Assembly: GCA_002416125.1 (NCBI GenBank)
Contig: DIBU01000001.1
Coordinates: 403,481 to 467,480 of the forward strand
DNA length: 64,000 bases
Direction of reading: 5' to 3'
Origin: Halieaceae bacterium UBA5044
GTDB taxonomy: Bacteria > Pseudomonadota > Gammaproteobacteria > Pseudomonadales > Halieaceae
The notes below the pieces were generated by a model, which saw only the letters and a program-made list of their open reading frames with translations, ran no database searches and was not told where the DNA came from. Below, one piece after another: positions 9,381 through 17,490 of this stretch. A program made the position numbers and the translations under genes. The number at the start of each line of letters is the position of its first letter. Within the stretch, counting starts at the first letter, position 1.

Positions 9381-9410
9381 AGATTACGCCCTCCCGCTGC
9401 CGCTGGATCA
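9381..9410 (-). promoter_or_regulatory. Putative ECF (RpoE/ChrR-type) promoter for the FAD-DUF1365-cfa unit
   Basis: Read on the minus strand, TGATCC (9410-9405) is followed by 18 bases and TAATCT (9386-9381). TGATCC with a TA-rich -10 element is the established pattern for the Rhodobacter sphaeroides sigma-E/ChrR regulon. The predicted start lies near 9374, about 75 bases before the TTG of the FAD gene. Confidence 0.7.
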
Positions 9411-9434
9411 TTCTGCTTATTTATACAAACGATT

Positions 9435-9464
9435 TGATCCGGCTGCCTCGCCGGGGCGTATACT
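9435..9464 (+). promoter_or_regulatory. Putative autoregulatory ECF promoter for rpoE-chrR
   Basis: TGATCC (9435-9440), an 18-base spacer and TATACT (9459-9464). Same hexamer and same spacing as the divergent promoter on the other strand, which supports both. The predicted transcription start (about 9470) is only some 7 bases before the ATG at 9477, so the message would have almost no leader. Confidence 0.7.
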
Positions 9465-9476
9465 GGCCTGAACACG

Positions 9477-10097
9477 ATGAAGAACGCGGGTGCAACGGTG
9501 GAAGAAAAGATCGACAGTGCGTCGAACGGCTGGCAGGGCCCCACAGGGCGCCGTACCGACGAGTGGAGCGAATGCCTCACACAAATTGCAGCGACCGGCG
9601 ATCGCGCGGCGTTCACACGCTTTTTTCGCCATTTTGCGCCGCTGATCAAGGCCTTCGCCCTGTCCGGCTCCAGTCTGTCTGCGGCACATGCGGACGAACT
9701 CGTCCAGGAAGTGATGTTGAAGGCCTGGCAGAAGGCCTCCGCGTTCAACCCGGAGAAAGCAGCCGCCAGCACCTGGGTCTACACGATAGCGCGCAACTGC
9801 CGCACGGACATGTTCCGCCGTCTGCAGAAGTTCGATACGCCGCTCGCGGCAGACGATTTTATGCCGGATCAGGAGCCCAGCGAGCCCTTTGCCATGTTGC
9901 AGAGCCGCCGCAGCCGGGACACGATCCACGAACTGATGGGTACCCTGCCGCCAGACCAGGCGCAGATACTCGCCAAGGTGTACATGGAAGGCAAGTCGCA
10001 CGCGGAAGCGGCGGCTGAGTTGGATCTCCCGCTGGGTACCGTCAAGTCACGGGTCCGGCTGGCAATCCAGAAATTGCAAATTCAGATAGACAGGTAA
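9477..10097 (+). CDS. rpoE: ECF sigma factor, RpoE/ChrR-associated
   Basis: A 206-residue extracytoplasmic-function sigma factor. Region 2 spans about 40-105 (DELVQEVMLKAWQKA, then STWVYTIARNCRTDMFRR), region 4 about 145-200 (DQAQILAKVYMEGKSHAEAA, then LPLGTVKSRVRLAIQKL). Directly followed by chrR, so it belongs to the group that responds to singlet oxygen and related stress. The start taken is ATG 9477; GTG 9498 in the same frame is an alternative, because the predicted promoter leaves almost no leader before 9477. Expected targets here are its own operon and the divergent lipid-modification unit. Confidence 0.92.
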   Translation: MKNAGATVEEKIDSASNGWQGPTGRRTDEWSECLTQIAATGDRAAFTRFFRHFAPLIKAFALSGSSLSAAHADELVQEVMLKAWQKASAFNPEKAAASTWVYTIARNCRTDMFRRLQKFDTPLAADDFMPDQEPSEPFAMLQSRRSRDTIHELMGTLPPDQAQILAKVYMEGKSHAEAAAELDLPLGTVKSRVRLAIQKLQIQIDR

Positions 10098-10110
10098 GCA
10101 GCAGAATATC

Positions 10111-10767
10111 ATGGCCAAGTTTCATCCCAGCGTTGATTTATTGACCGAGTACGTGGCGGGTATCCTGCCGCTCGCGCAGTCCGCCTGCATCTCGGCACAC
10201 CTCAATTACTGCCCGCAGTGCCAGCAGCAAAGTGCCCGCTTGCAGGACCTGGGTGCCGTGTTGTTCGAGAGCCTGACACCGGTGCCGGTGGGCGACGCGC
10301 TGCTCAACACCGTACTGGCGCGGTTGGACGAGGAGCCGCCCCTCAGCTATCGGCGTGCCCAAGACCCTGCAGTAGGCCGGCTCCCGGCGCTGTTGCAGCG
10401 GCTGATGAAGGGCGATTTCTCCGAGCTGTCCTGGAACAAGATCACGTCCTCCCTGAGCATCAGCTACCTGAAAACGGGTGATACCGCCTACGAGTTTGCG
10501 CTCTATCACATCAAGGCGGGCGGCAGGATTCCCGAGCACACCCACCGCGGCTCTGAAATGACGCTGGTGCTGCAGGGCGGCTTCTCTGACGCCGCAGGCA
10601 GCTACCACGAGGGGGATTTCCTGTTCCGCGAAGCCAGTGACACCCATGCGCCCACTGCCTTGCAGTCAGAGGACTGCATCTGTCTCGCCGTGCTGGACGC
10701 GCCCCTGCGCTTCACTGGCTGGAAGTATCGCTGGATGAACCCATTCCTGCAATTGCGCGCAGGCTGA
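10111..10767 (+). CDS. chrR: ChrR-type zinc anti-sigma factor with cupin domain
   Basis: A 218-residue partner of the ECF factor upstream. The N-terminal zinc anti-sigma domain has His5 and His30-x3-Cys34-x2-Cys37, matching the ligand layout of R. sphaeroides ChrR. The C-terminal cupin (about 115-205) carries a second metal site with His143, His145 and Glu149 in PEHTHRGSE and a further His near 179. It holds the sigma factor inactive until singlet oxygen or related stress triggers release. It starts 13 bases after rpoE and ends just before a strong terminator. Confidence 0.92.
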   Translation: MAKFHPSVDLLTEYVAGILPLAQSACISAHLNYCPQCQQQSARLQDLGAVLFESLTPVPVGDALLNTVLARLDEEPPLSYRRAQDPAVGRLPALLQRLMKGDFSELSWNKITSSLSISYLKTGDTAYEFALYHIKAGGRIPEHTHRGSEMTLVLQGGFSDAAGSYHEGDFLFREASDTHAPTALQSEDCICLAVLDAPLRFTGWKYRWMNPFLQLRAG

Positions 10768-10774
10768 TTCGATC

Positions 10775-10798
10775 GCCCCCTCCCGGGGGCTTTTTTTT
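10775..10798 (+). terminator. Rho-independent terminator of rpoE-chrR
   Basis: GCCCCC (10775-10780), loop TCCC, GGGGGC (10785-10790), then eight T. It begins 8 bases after the chrR stop codon. Confidence 0.9.
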
Positions 10799-11075
10799 GT
10801 CTCCCTTCACCTGTTGCGGGATGGTGGCAACCGCAGGCCATGGGACGATAGCGTATTGAGTCGGCCAATGCCGGGCCTGCAATTATTTGCCATGTGAATA
10901 TTAGGCATAATTCCTTGATGGGGGTCTGTGTGCTACAGTCCCGTGCCGAAAAACCGGGAGAGCCGGGATCAGGGGTTACCGAACGTTACAGAATACGGTG
11001 CCAGACCCTGCTACCACGGCCACAACAACGACAGCAATCTCAATCGACACGCTTGAAAACGGGGTAGGACGAACT

Positions 11076-12218
11076 ATGCGCATCGCAATTCCGAGGGAGA
11101 CGCATCCGGGCGAAAACCGGGTGCCGGTCACACCGGAGACAGCCAAGAAGCTGTGTCGCCTGGGTGCTGACCTGGTCATTGAAAATGGGATGGGCCTCGG
11201 GTCCGGGTTCACGGATGAGGAATATGCCGCGGCCGGTGCCACGCTGACGACCGATCGCGAAGGCCTGTTCCGTGACGCCGACATGCTGTTGCGCCTGCGC
11301 AAGCCCGAGAAAGCCGATATCGCGCTGATGAAAAAGGGCTGCATCCACATCAGTTACCTGGACCCGTTCAATGAGCACGACCTGGTGCGCACCCTGCAGC
11401 AGCACGGTGTGACCGCCATCAGCATGGAAATGATTCCGCGCACCACGCGCAGCCAGAAAATGGACGCCCTGAGCTCCCAGGCCAACCTGGCGGGTTATGT
11501 CATGGTGCTGCAGGCTGCTACGCACCTGCCGCGCATCTTCCCGATGATGATGACACCGGCGGGTACCCTGAAGCCGGCCAAAGTGTTCATTATTGGTGCC
11601 GGTGTCGCCGGCCTGCAGGCGATTGCGACCGCCAAGCGTCTGGGTGCACGGGTGACGGCCTTCGATACCCGCCCGGTGGTGGCAGAGCAGGTGCGCTCGC
11701 TGGGCGCCACCTTCCTCGATATCGATCTGGGGCAAACCGGTGAGACGGCCGGTGGCTATGCCACGGAGCTGACGCCTGAGCAGATCCAGAAACAGCGCGA
11801 AGCGCAGAAAGATACCATTGCCGACTCTGACGTGGTGATCACCACCGCCCAGGTGTTTGGCCGCAAGCCCCCGGTGATCGTTACCCGGGACATGGTGGAA
11901 GGCATGAAGCCGGGTTCCGTGATCGTGGATATGGCGGCTGAAACCGGTGGCAATGTGGAGGGCTCGGTGCCGAATGAAGTGGTCACCGTCAACGGTGTGA
12001 CGATCATCGGCAAGGGCAACCTGCCCAATGAAGTCTGCCGCGACGCCAGCCACATGTATGCGAGCAACCTGTTCAACCTGGTCGATGACGCCTGGGACAA
12101 GGAAAGCAACGCATTCAAGATCGACTTCGAGCACGACATCCTGCCCGGCTGCATCATTACGCACGGTGGTGAAGTGACCAACGAAACCATCAAGAAAATC
12201 CTGGAGGGGGGCAACTGA
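11076..12218 (+). CDS. pntAA: NAD(P) transhydrogenase subunit alpha part 1 (soluble NAD-binding part)
   Basis: A 380-residue dI domain of proton-translocating transhydrogenase, which binds NAD(H) at the membrane surface. It starts MRIAIPRETHPGENRVPVTP as in PntA/alanine dehydrogenase relatives; the NAD-binding Rossmann motif GAGVAGLQAIATAKRLGA is near 173-190. ATG 11076 is chosen because it has a GGGGTAGGA ribosome-binding region; the frame is open 26 codons further upstream, but that stretch has no homologous look. The alpha subunit is split into two genes, unlike in E. coli. The 277 bases between the chrR terminator and this gene hold no other gene; no clear promoter was identified there. 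Confidence 0.92.
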   Translation: MRIAIPRETHPGENRVPVTPETAKKLCRLGADLVIENGMGLGSGFTDEEYAAAGATLTTDREGLFRDADMLLRLRKPEKADIALMKKGCIHISYLDPFNEHDLVRTLQQHGVTAISMEMIPRTTRSQKMDALSSQANLAGYVMVLQAATHLPRIFPMMMTPAGTLKPAKVFIIGAGVAGLQAIATAKRLGARVTAFDTRPVVAEQVRSLGATFLDIDLGQTGETAGGYATELTPEQIQKQREAQKDTIADSDVVITTAQVFGRKPPVIVTRDMVEGMKPGSVIVDMAAETGGNVEGSVPNEVVTVNGVTIIGKGNLPNEVCRDASHMYASNLFNLVDDAWDKESNAFKIDFEHDILPGCIITHGGEVTNETIKKILEGGN

Positions 12219-12219
12219 T

Positions 12220-12501
12220 ATGGAAGCCGTATTCCTGACCTTTATTTTGATGTTGTCCATTTTCCTGGGCTTCGAACTGATCAACAAAGTACCGGCAACG
12301 CTGCACACGCCGCTGATGTCCGGTGCCAACGCGATTTCCGGCATCACCGTGGTCGGTGCCATCAGCCTCGCCGGCACAGGCCAGCACGATATGGCCCAGT
12401 GGCTGGGTGCTGCGGCTGTCGCCCTGGCGACGATCAACGTGGTGGGTGGTTACATGGTGACCGACCGCATGCTGGCGATGTTCAAGAAGAGGGGTAAATA
12501 A
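12220..12501 (+). CDS. pntAB: NAD(P) transhydrogenase subunit alpha part 2 (membrane part)
   Basis: A 93-residue hydrophobic protein with about three membrane segments, corresponding to the C-terminal membrane part of fused PntA. It begins 1 base after the pntAA stop and ends 2 bases before pntB. With PntB it forms the proton channel domain (dII). Confidence 0.9.
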   Translation: MEAVFLTFILMLSIFLGFELINKVPATLHTPLMSGANAISGITVVGAISLAGTGQHDMAQWLGAAAVALATINVVGGYMVTDRMLAMFKKRGK

Positions 12502-12503
12502 TC

Positions 12504-13868
12504 ATGGGTGCAACCGGATTGGCCATTCAATTGGCGTTTGTTGTCGCGGCGGCCCTGTTTATTTTCGGCCTCAAGCTGCTGGGTTCCGCCGCCACGGCGC
12601 GCAAGGGTAACCTGCTGTCCGCGGTGGGCATGCTGCTGGCGATTGTCGCGGCCCTCATTGACCAGGGCATTGTCGAGTTCCAGTGGATTCTGGTGGGCAT
12701 GGTGGTTGGCGGCGTGATCGGTGCTGCCACGGCACGCCTGGTGCAGATGACCTCCATGCCGGAAATGGTGGCGCTGTTCAACGGCTTCGGCGGTATGGCC
12801 AGCCTGCTGGTAGGTGCTGCGGCGCTGGGTGCCGGCGACAGCAACACCTTCATCCTGGTGACCATCGTGCTGTCCATCCTCATCGGTGGCCTGACCTTCA
12901 CCGGCTCACTGGTGGCCTATGGCAAGCTGAGCGAGAAAATCGGCAGTGGCGCCGTCACCTTCAGCGGTCAGCAGATCGTCAACAGCCTGCTGGTGCTGGC
13001 GATTCTTGCCAGCGCCGTGATGTTCTGCCTGCAGCCCGAGAACAGCCAGTGGCTGTACGCCATCATCGCGCTGTCCCTCTTGTTCGGCATCATGGCGGTG
13101 ATTCCCATCGGCGGTGCCGACATGCCGGTGGTGATCTCGCTGCTGAACTCCTATTCAGGCCTCGCAGCCTGTGCGGCGGGTTTTGCCATCAACAACAACA
13201 TCCTCATTGTCGCCGGCTCCCTGGTAGGCGCGTCGGGCATTATCCTCACGCAGATCATGTGCAAGGCGATGAACCGTTCCCTGAGCAACGTATTGTTCAG
13301 TGGCTTTGGCAGCGTGAGCAGCGCCGAGACCGTGGTAGAGGGCGAAATCAAGCCCATCTCCGTGGAAGACGCGTTCTATGTACTGGAAGCGGCGACCAGC
13401 GTGGCAATCGTACCTGGCTACGGCATGGCCGTTGCCCAGGCGCAGCACGTGGTCAAGGAACTGTGTGAACTGCTGGAAGAAAACGGCTGCGAGGTCAACT
13501 TCGGTATTCACCCGGTGGCGGGCCGTATGCCGGGGCACATGAACGTGCTGCTGGCGGAAGCAGACGTACCCTACGACCAGCTGCTGGAAATGGACGAGAT
13601 CAACCCGCGCATGGAAACCGTCGATGTAGCGATTGTGATCGGCGCCAACGACGTGGTGAACCCCGCTGCGCGGGAGGTGGAGTCCAGCCCCATTTACGGC
13701 ATGCCGGTGATCAATGTCGACAAGGCGCGCACCGTGTTTGTGCTCAAGCGGTCCATGGCGTCGGGCTTTGCCGGCATCGAAAACCCGCTGTTCTACAAGG
13801 AAAACACCCGCATGCTGTTCGGCGATGCGAAAGAAAGCATCGGCGGCCTGATCCGCGAGTTCAGCTAA
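12504..13868 (+). CDS. pntB: NAD(P) transhydrogenase subunit beta
   Basis: A 454-residue protein: the first ~270 residues are a multi-span membrane domain, the remainder is the NADP(H)-binding dIII domain with the fingerprint GYGMAVAQAQ near 304. The enzyme uses the proton gradient to make NADPH from NADH. Last gene of the pntAA-pntAB-pntB operon. An imperfect 15-base stem hairpin follows the stop codon. Confidence 0.93.
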   Translation: MGATGLAIQLAFVVAAALFIFGLKLLGSAATARKGNLLSAVGMLLAIVAALIDQGIVEFQWILVGMVVGGVIGAATARLVQMTSMPEMVALFNGFGGMASLLVGAAALGAGDSNTFILVTIVLSILIGGLTFTGSLVAYGKLSEKIGSGAVTFSGQQIVNSLLVLAILASAVMFCLQPENSQWLYAIIALSLLFGIMAVIPIGGADMPVVISLLNSYSGLAACAAGFAINNNILIVAGSLVGASGIILTQIMCKAMNRSLSNVLFSGFGSVSSAETVVEGEIKPISVEDAFYVLEAATSVAIVPGYGMAVAQAQHVVKELCELLEENGCEVNFGIHPVAGRMPGHMNVLLAEADVPYDQLLEMDEINPRMETVDVAIVIGANDVVNPAAREVESSPIYGMPVINVDKARTVFVLKRSMASGFAGIENPLFYKENTRMLFGDAKESIGGLIREFS

Positions 13869-13875
13869 GTTGTTA

Positions 13876-13908
13876 CCGCCCTGCGGGTGCTTTGCACCTG
13901 CGGGGCGG
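13876..13908 (+). terminator. Hairpin after pntB
   Basis: Arms at 13876-13890 and 13894-13908 pair over 15 positions with two weak positions (at least one G-U type), loop TTT. It starts 8 bases after the pntB stop. There is no T run after it, so it may end transcription with Rho or protect the 3' end rather than act as a classical terminator. Confidence 0.5.
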
Positions 13909-13912
13909 ATGA

Positions 13913-14035
13913 ACTGTCGGTTTCACCGAAACGTTCAGCTACGACAACCCCGTCTCGATCACCACCGTCTCCGCGATCTATGGCCTTGAGTACGGCTCCG
14001 ACCGAGCCCGTTATAGCAAGGTGCATACAGCTTGA
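13913..14035 (+). pseudogene. Rhs core fragment A (remnant)
   Basis: Between in-frame stops at 13910 and 14033 the frame reads GFTETFSYDN near its start and YGSDRARYSKV near its end. Both look like pieces of the YD-repeat core of Rhs polymorphic toxins, where FSYD and YGPDRARY are common. No start codon and only about 40 codons, so this is a leftover, not a gene. Confidence 0.5.
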
Positions 14036-14114
14036 ATTCCTTCGATTATTCTCTTCTTGTGTTCACGTTGTACCACCTCCAGATCAGGGTATTATTTCTG
14101 AACCGGGTGGGTTA

Positions 14115-14531
14115 ATGGCACTGAACCACTTCGTCGACCAGAGCCCTGCGGACCACAATGTAAGTTCCATCGGGGAGAAAGCGACTGGCATTGGTACAGT
14201 ATTGGCATCGGTAGTGGCGGCTACATCGCAACGTAAAACACCACGCGAGTACTATATAATCAGCGATGAGCGCGCCATGAAAGGCCTTTTCCGAAATCCA
14301 GCTATAACGATTCTCCTCTCACTGGCCCTGTGGATTGGCATTCAAGAGTTTCTCGATCATGCTCCTCTCCAGTTTGTTTTGACCGTCATTCTGATGGTAG
14401 TTTTCTCGTCGATTCTACTTACATCACGCTGTCCCAGGTGTGGGGACACGTACGGAATCACTATGATGAATTACGTCGTGACACAAAACTGCTGTAAGAA
14501 GTGTGCAAGATCGAGGCATTCGAAGAACTGA
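14115..14531 (+). CDS. Small membrane protein with C-terminal zinc-ribbon motif, in Rhs graveyard
   Basis: Not recognised. 138 residues from ATG 14115, preceded by GGGTGGG; the frame stays open further upstream but runs through degraded Rhs sequence. Two hydrophobic segments (about 60-77 and 84-101: AITILLSLALWIGIQEFL and LQFVLTVILMVVFSSILL) are followed by CPRCG and CCKKC, a likely four-cysteine zinc ribbon. GC is lower than in the flanking core genes. It lies between two Rhs core fragments, where orphan toxin-immunity modules are usually found; an immunity role is a guess from position only. Confidence 0.5.
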   Translation: MALNHFVDQSPADHNVSSIGEKATGIGTVLASVVAATSQRKTPREYYIISDERAMKGLFRNPAITILLSLALWIGIQEFLDHAPLQFVLTVILMVVFSSILLTSRCPRCGDTYGITMMNYVVTQNCCKKCARSRHSKN

Positions 14532-14582
14532 ACAGTCAAAGCGGCGCACCAGAGCAGTGTGCCTACGACCACGACCGCCTGA

Positions 14583-14845
14583 GCCTATGATGACGTGGCC
14601 TCCGGCAACCTCGGCCTGGGCAAAGTCCACGAAGGGACCATAACCGGGTACAGCAAGGTGTAAAGCGGCTCGCCTTTCGATGATGGCCAGCTGACCGGTA
14701 CCACCTGCATGATAGGCGTCGAGAGCTATTTCATGCTGCAGAGCTGACGCGCACAGGCACCAGCGACCGAGCAGCATCCCGACAATACCACCAAACTGGG
14801 CGGCTTCTTCGTGCAATATACGTATTGGTGGCTGAGAGGATTAAC
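14583..14845 (+). pseudogene. Rhs core fragment B (remnant)
   Basis: One frame reads AYDDVASGNLGLGKV, then after several stops TTKLGGFFVQYTY. The latter matches the Rhs core pattern (YPSGFxVQYTYN) and the former the YDxxxNGxGKL type. Stops at 14661 and further on show decay. The 314 bases from 14532 to 14845 hold no intact gene. Confidence 0.5.
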
Positions 14846-15127
14846 GTGCAGCGTATTATAAGGCAAGTCGCTTTAGTAAGCGGCGTAATATATTCCGTCC
14901 TGCTTCTCATATTGACCCTCGTATACCGACCGGGTGTTGGTGAGATCGCTATGAGTTTCTTGCTGGGTCCGAGCGCAGTGTTAGTCATTTACCTTTATGC
15001 AACCAAACAAGATATGAGTTACGCATCATGGTCTATGGAGCACGGAAAAGCTCCTTTCGCGCGGTTTCTGCTTCTTGCCATCGCAGTTTGGATGCTGGTT
15101 GCCATCCCTTGGATATTGGTAGGATAA
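14846..15127 (+). CDS. Small three-span membrane protein, in Rhs graveyard
   Basis: Not recognised. 93 residues from GTG 14846, which has GAGAGG 6 bases upstream; a longer version from TTG 14825 would extend into Rhs fragment B. Three hydrophobic segments: about 6-25, 33-49 and 74-91. No cysteine pair or catalytic motif. It lies between Rhs fragments B and C, so it could be a leftover immunity gene; this is inference from position. Confidence 0.45.
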   Translation: MQRIIRQVALVSGVIYSVLLLILTLVYRPGVGEIAMSFLLGPSAVLVIYLYATKQDMSYASWSMEHGKAPFARFLLLAIAVWMLVAIPWILVG

Positions 15128-15209
15128 AAACCGTCAATTTCCAAGTCGTGGCGCCACGTCGCCGACCACTTGGCAGCTTGGCCCGATCTCCAGACTGTAG
15201 AAGTGCAGC

Positions 15210-15324
15210 CACACGGGTCCCGAGCACCTGGTTGATGTGGGGATCATTCATATGGACAGATGAATCTTTCGCGCGAACCTTGGAAGGATTTTCGAATGAC
15301 AATGCAATTGCCCGCGCAGGGTGA
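15210..15324 (+). pseudogene. Rhs core C-terminal fragment C (remnant)
   Basis: The frame from 15210 reads HTGPEHLVDVGIIHMDR-stop-IFRANLGRIF-stop, and a shifted frame continues FSNDNAIARAG. This is the conserved end of the Rhs core (GHEHLDDVGLIHMNGRxYDxxLGRFLSADN), with two stops and a frameshift. In intact Rhs genes this motif is followed by the variable toxin tip and an immunity gene. This fragment makes the Rhs identification of the whole region convincing. Confidence 0.7.
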
Positions 15325-15548
15325 GCGTGTTCTTTCCGATCGCTGTCTATTTGTGCAGGTATGCTGCTATGAAGCGGGTTAATGAGTTGAAGCTGGCAAT
15401 ACTTGTCTGGATTATTGGCATGCTCGGGCTTGCCTTGGTTTTCACTGGTGTCGAGCTGCTGGGTAGAATACTTGTCAGCTGCAGTTTTTTTTCGGGCTTG
15501 ATTTTGATCCTGCGAGGAAATCTGAAGATTTGGTTCCCTAAAAAATGA
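15321..15548 (+). CDS. Small two-span membrane protein next to Rhs fragment C
   Basis: Not recognised. 75 residues from GTG 15321, or 59 from ATG 15369; neither start has a strong ribosome-binding site. Two hydrophobic segments are seen (AILVWIIGMLGLALVFTGV and ILVSCSFFSGLILIL), and the C-terminus is basic. It starts where the Rhs core remnant ends, the position expected for a toxin tip/immunity module, but it is far too short to be a tip. The 193 bases after it (15549-15741) show no gene. Confidence 0.4.
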   Translation: MSVFFPIAVYLCRYAAMKRVNELKLAILVWIIGMLGLALVFTGVELLGRILVSCSFFSGLILILRGNLKIWFPKK

Positions 15549-15741
15549 ATGATGGGGAATGACATCAAGAAACGTACATGTCAGGGAATTGGTGTGAGAA
15601 AAGGCTGTGGAGTCCTGCGCTGCGAACCTGATTTGCTAGCGCGTGGCGCCCGGGCACGCCACCACATGCCTGTGCCGCCGTGAAATCCGCTTCCATGTCC
15701 AGGCTTTCCTGCAGAGCGATAAACAAAAAAAATTGCGGCGC

Positions 15742-17490
15742 TCACTGCTCCCGAAACTGCAGACTCGCCAGCCGCGCATACAGCGGTGAATCCCGCAGCA
15801 GAGTATCGTGCGTGCCCGTGGCCACCAGCTGCCCCTTGTCCAGCACCGCAATGCGGTCCGCGTGGCGTATGGTCGACAGGCGGTGAGCGATGATCACCGT
15901 GGTACGGTTACGCATCAGTTCCTCAAGCGCGAGTTGCACCTGGTGCTCGCTTTCGCTGTCCAGAGCGCTGGTGGCCTCATCCAGCAACAGCACGCGGGGG
16001 TTCGCCAGTATGGCACGGGCCAGGGCGATGCGCTGGCGCTGGCCGCCGGACAGGCGTACGCCCTGCTCCCCCAGCTCGCTGTCGTAGCCCTTCGGCAGGC
16101 GCTGGATGAACTCATCGGCGTGGGCCGCCCTGGCAGCCGCCATCACCTCTTCCGTGCTGGCGGCGGGCATGCCGTAGGCAATGTTGTAGCGCACGGTGCC
16201 GGTGAACAGCGCCGGCTGTTGCGGCACCAGGGCCATTTGCTGGCGCAGGGTTTCCAGGCGCATCTCGCGCAGGTCCACACCGTCAAACAGCACCGCGCCG
16301 TCCTGCGGGTCGTAGAAGCGCAACAGCAGCTGGAACAGGGTTGATTTGCCGCCGCCGGAAGGGCCGACCAGGGCCAGGCTCTTGCCTTCTTCGATGACCA
16401 GTGACAGGCCCTTCAGCGCGGGGTCAGCCGGGCGCGCCGGGTAGGCAAAGGTGACGTTGCGCAGGCTCAGGCTGGCCCGGCGGGGTACCGCACGGCTGGT
16501 GCCGTCAATAATTTCGCTGCGGGTATGCAGCAGTTCCAGCAGGCGCTCGGAGGCACCCGCCGCACGCTGCAGTTCGCCCCACACTTCCGAAATGGTGGCG
16601 AACCCGGAGCCCACCATCAGCGCATAGAACACGAACGCGCCCAACTCACCGCCGCTCATTTCGCCGCTGATGACCGACTGCCCGCCACTCCAGAGCATGG
16701 CCGCCATGCCGCCGAAGAGCAGCAGGATGGCGACCCCCACCAACAGGGCGCGCTGGCGAATGCGCCGCCGGGCGATAACAAAGGCACGCTCTACTTCCCG
16801 GCCGAAGGCCGCGCTTTCGCGACTTTCGCTGGTATAGCTCTGTACGGTGCGGATGTGCTGGATAATCTCGCCGGCGTAGCTGCCGACATTGGCGATGCTG
16901 TCCTGGCTCTGGGTGGACAGCCGCCGCACGCGCCGCCCGAAGAACAGGATGGGCAGCAGCACCAGCGGCACTGCCACCGTGATGATCAGGCTCAGCTGGA
17001 TGTCGGTGATGAACATCAGCACCAGGCCGCCGAGCAGGGTCAGCCCGCTGCGCAGCGCCATGCTCAGGGAGGAGCCGATGATGGTCTGTAGCAGCGTGGT
17101 GTCGGTGGTGAGGCGCGACATGATTTCGCCGCTGCGGTTGGTCTCGAAATACCCGGGATCCAGATGGATGATGTTGTCGAACACCGCGTTGCGGATGTCG
17201 GCGCTGACCCGCTCGCCCAGCCAGGAGACAAAATAGAAGCGGGCAAACGTGCCCACGGCCATGGCGGCGGCGATGACCAGAATGACGCCGATGGCATTGG
17301 CCAGGTCGGCGCGGGTGCCGCCGCTGAAGCCCTCGTCGATAAGCACCTGGATACCCCGGCCGAGAAACAGTGTGGCCCCCGCGGTAAATACCAGTGCGGT
17401 GCCGGCGGCCAGCAGGCGAGCCCGGTAGGGCAGCAGGAAGCGCAATATGGCCAGCAGCGGTGACAGGCTGCGACCGGGCTTTGCCGCCAT
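15742..17490 (-). CDS. ABC transporter, fused permease and ATPase (MsbA-like exporter half)
   Basis: A 582-residue half-transporter: six membrane segments (about 20-310) followed by an ATPase with Walker A GPSGGGKST, signature LSGGQRQRIALARAIL and Walker B VLLLDEATSALD. It is expected to work as a homodimer exporting a lipid or lipid-linked substrate. ATG at 17490 overlaps the tatC stop (TAATG), so it is translationally coupled to the tat operon. The open frame extends further upstream but only inside tatC. Substrate unknown. Confidence 0.85.
   Translation of the reverse strand: MAAKPGRSLSPLLAILRFLLPYRARLLAAGTALVFTAGATLFLGRGIQVLIDEGFSGGTRADLANAIGVILVIAAAMAVGTFARFYFVSWLGERVSADIRNAVFDNIIHLDPGYFETNRSGEIMSRLTTDTTLLQTIIGSSLSMALRSGLTLLGGLVLMFITDIQLSLIITVAVPLVLLPILFFGRRVRRLSTQSQDSIANVGSYAGEIIQHIRTVQSYTSESRESAAFGREVERAFVIARRRIRQRALLVGVAILLLFGGMAAMLWSGGQSVISGEMSGGELGAFVFYALMVGSGFATISEVWGELQRAAGASERLLELLHTRSEIIDGTSRAVPRRASLSLRNVTFAYPARPADPALKGLSLVIEEGKSLALVGPSGGGKSTLFQLLLRFYDPQDGAVLFDGVDLREMRLETLRQQMALVPQQPALFTGTVRYNIAYGMPAASTEEVMAAARAAHADEFIQRLPKGYDSELGEQGVRLSGGQRQRIALARAILANPRVLLLDEATSALDSESEHQVQLALEELMRNRTTVIIAHRLSTIRHADRIAVLDKGQLVATGTHDTLLRDSPLYARLASLQFREQ

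Noticed and set aside
13887..14114. N-terminal extension of the 138-residue protein from GTG 13887
   Set aside because: The extension overlaps the pntB hairpin and Rhs fragment A in another frame; a ribosome-binding site supports ATG 14115.
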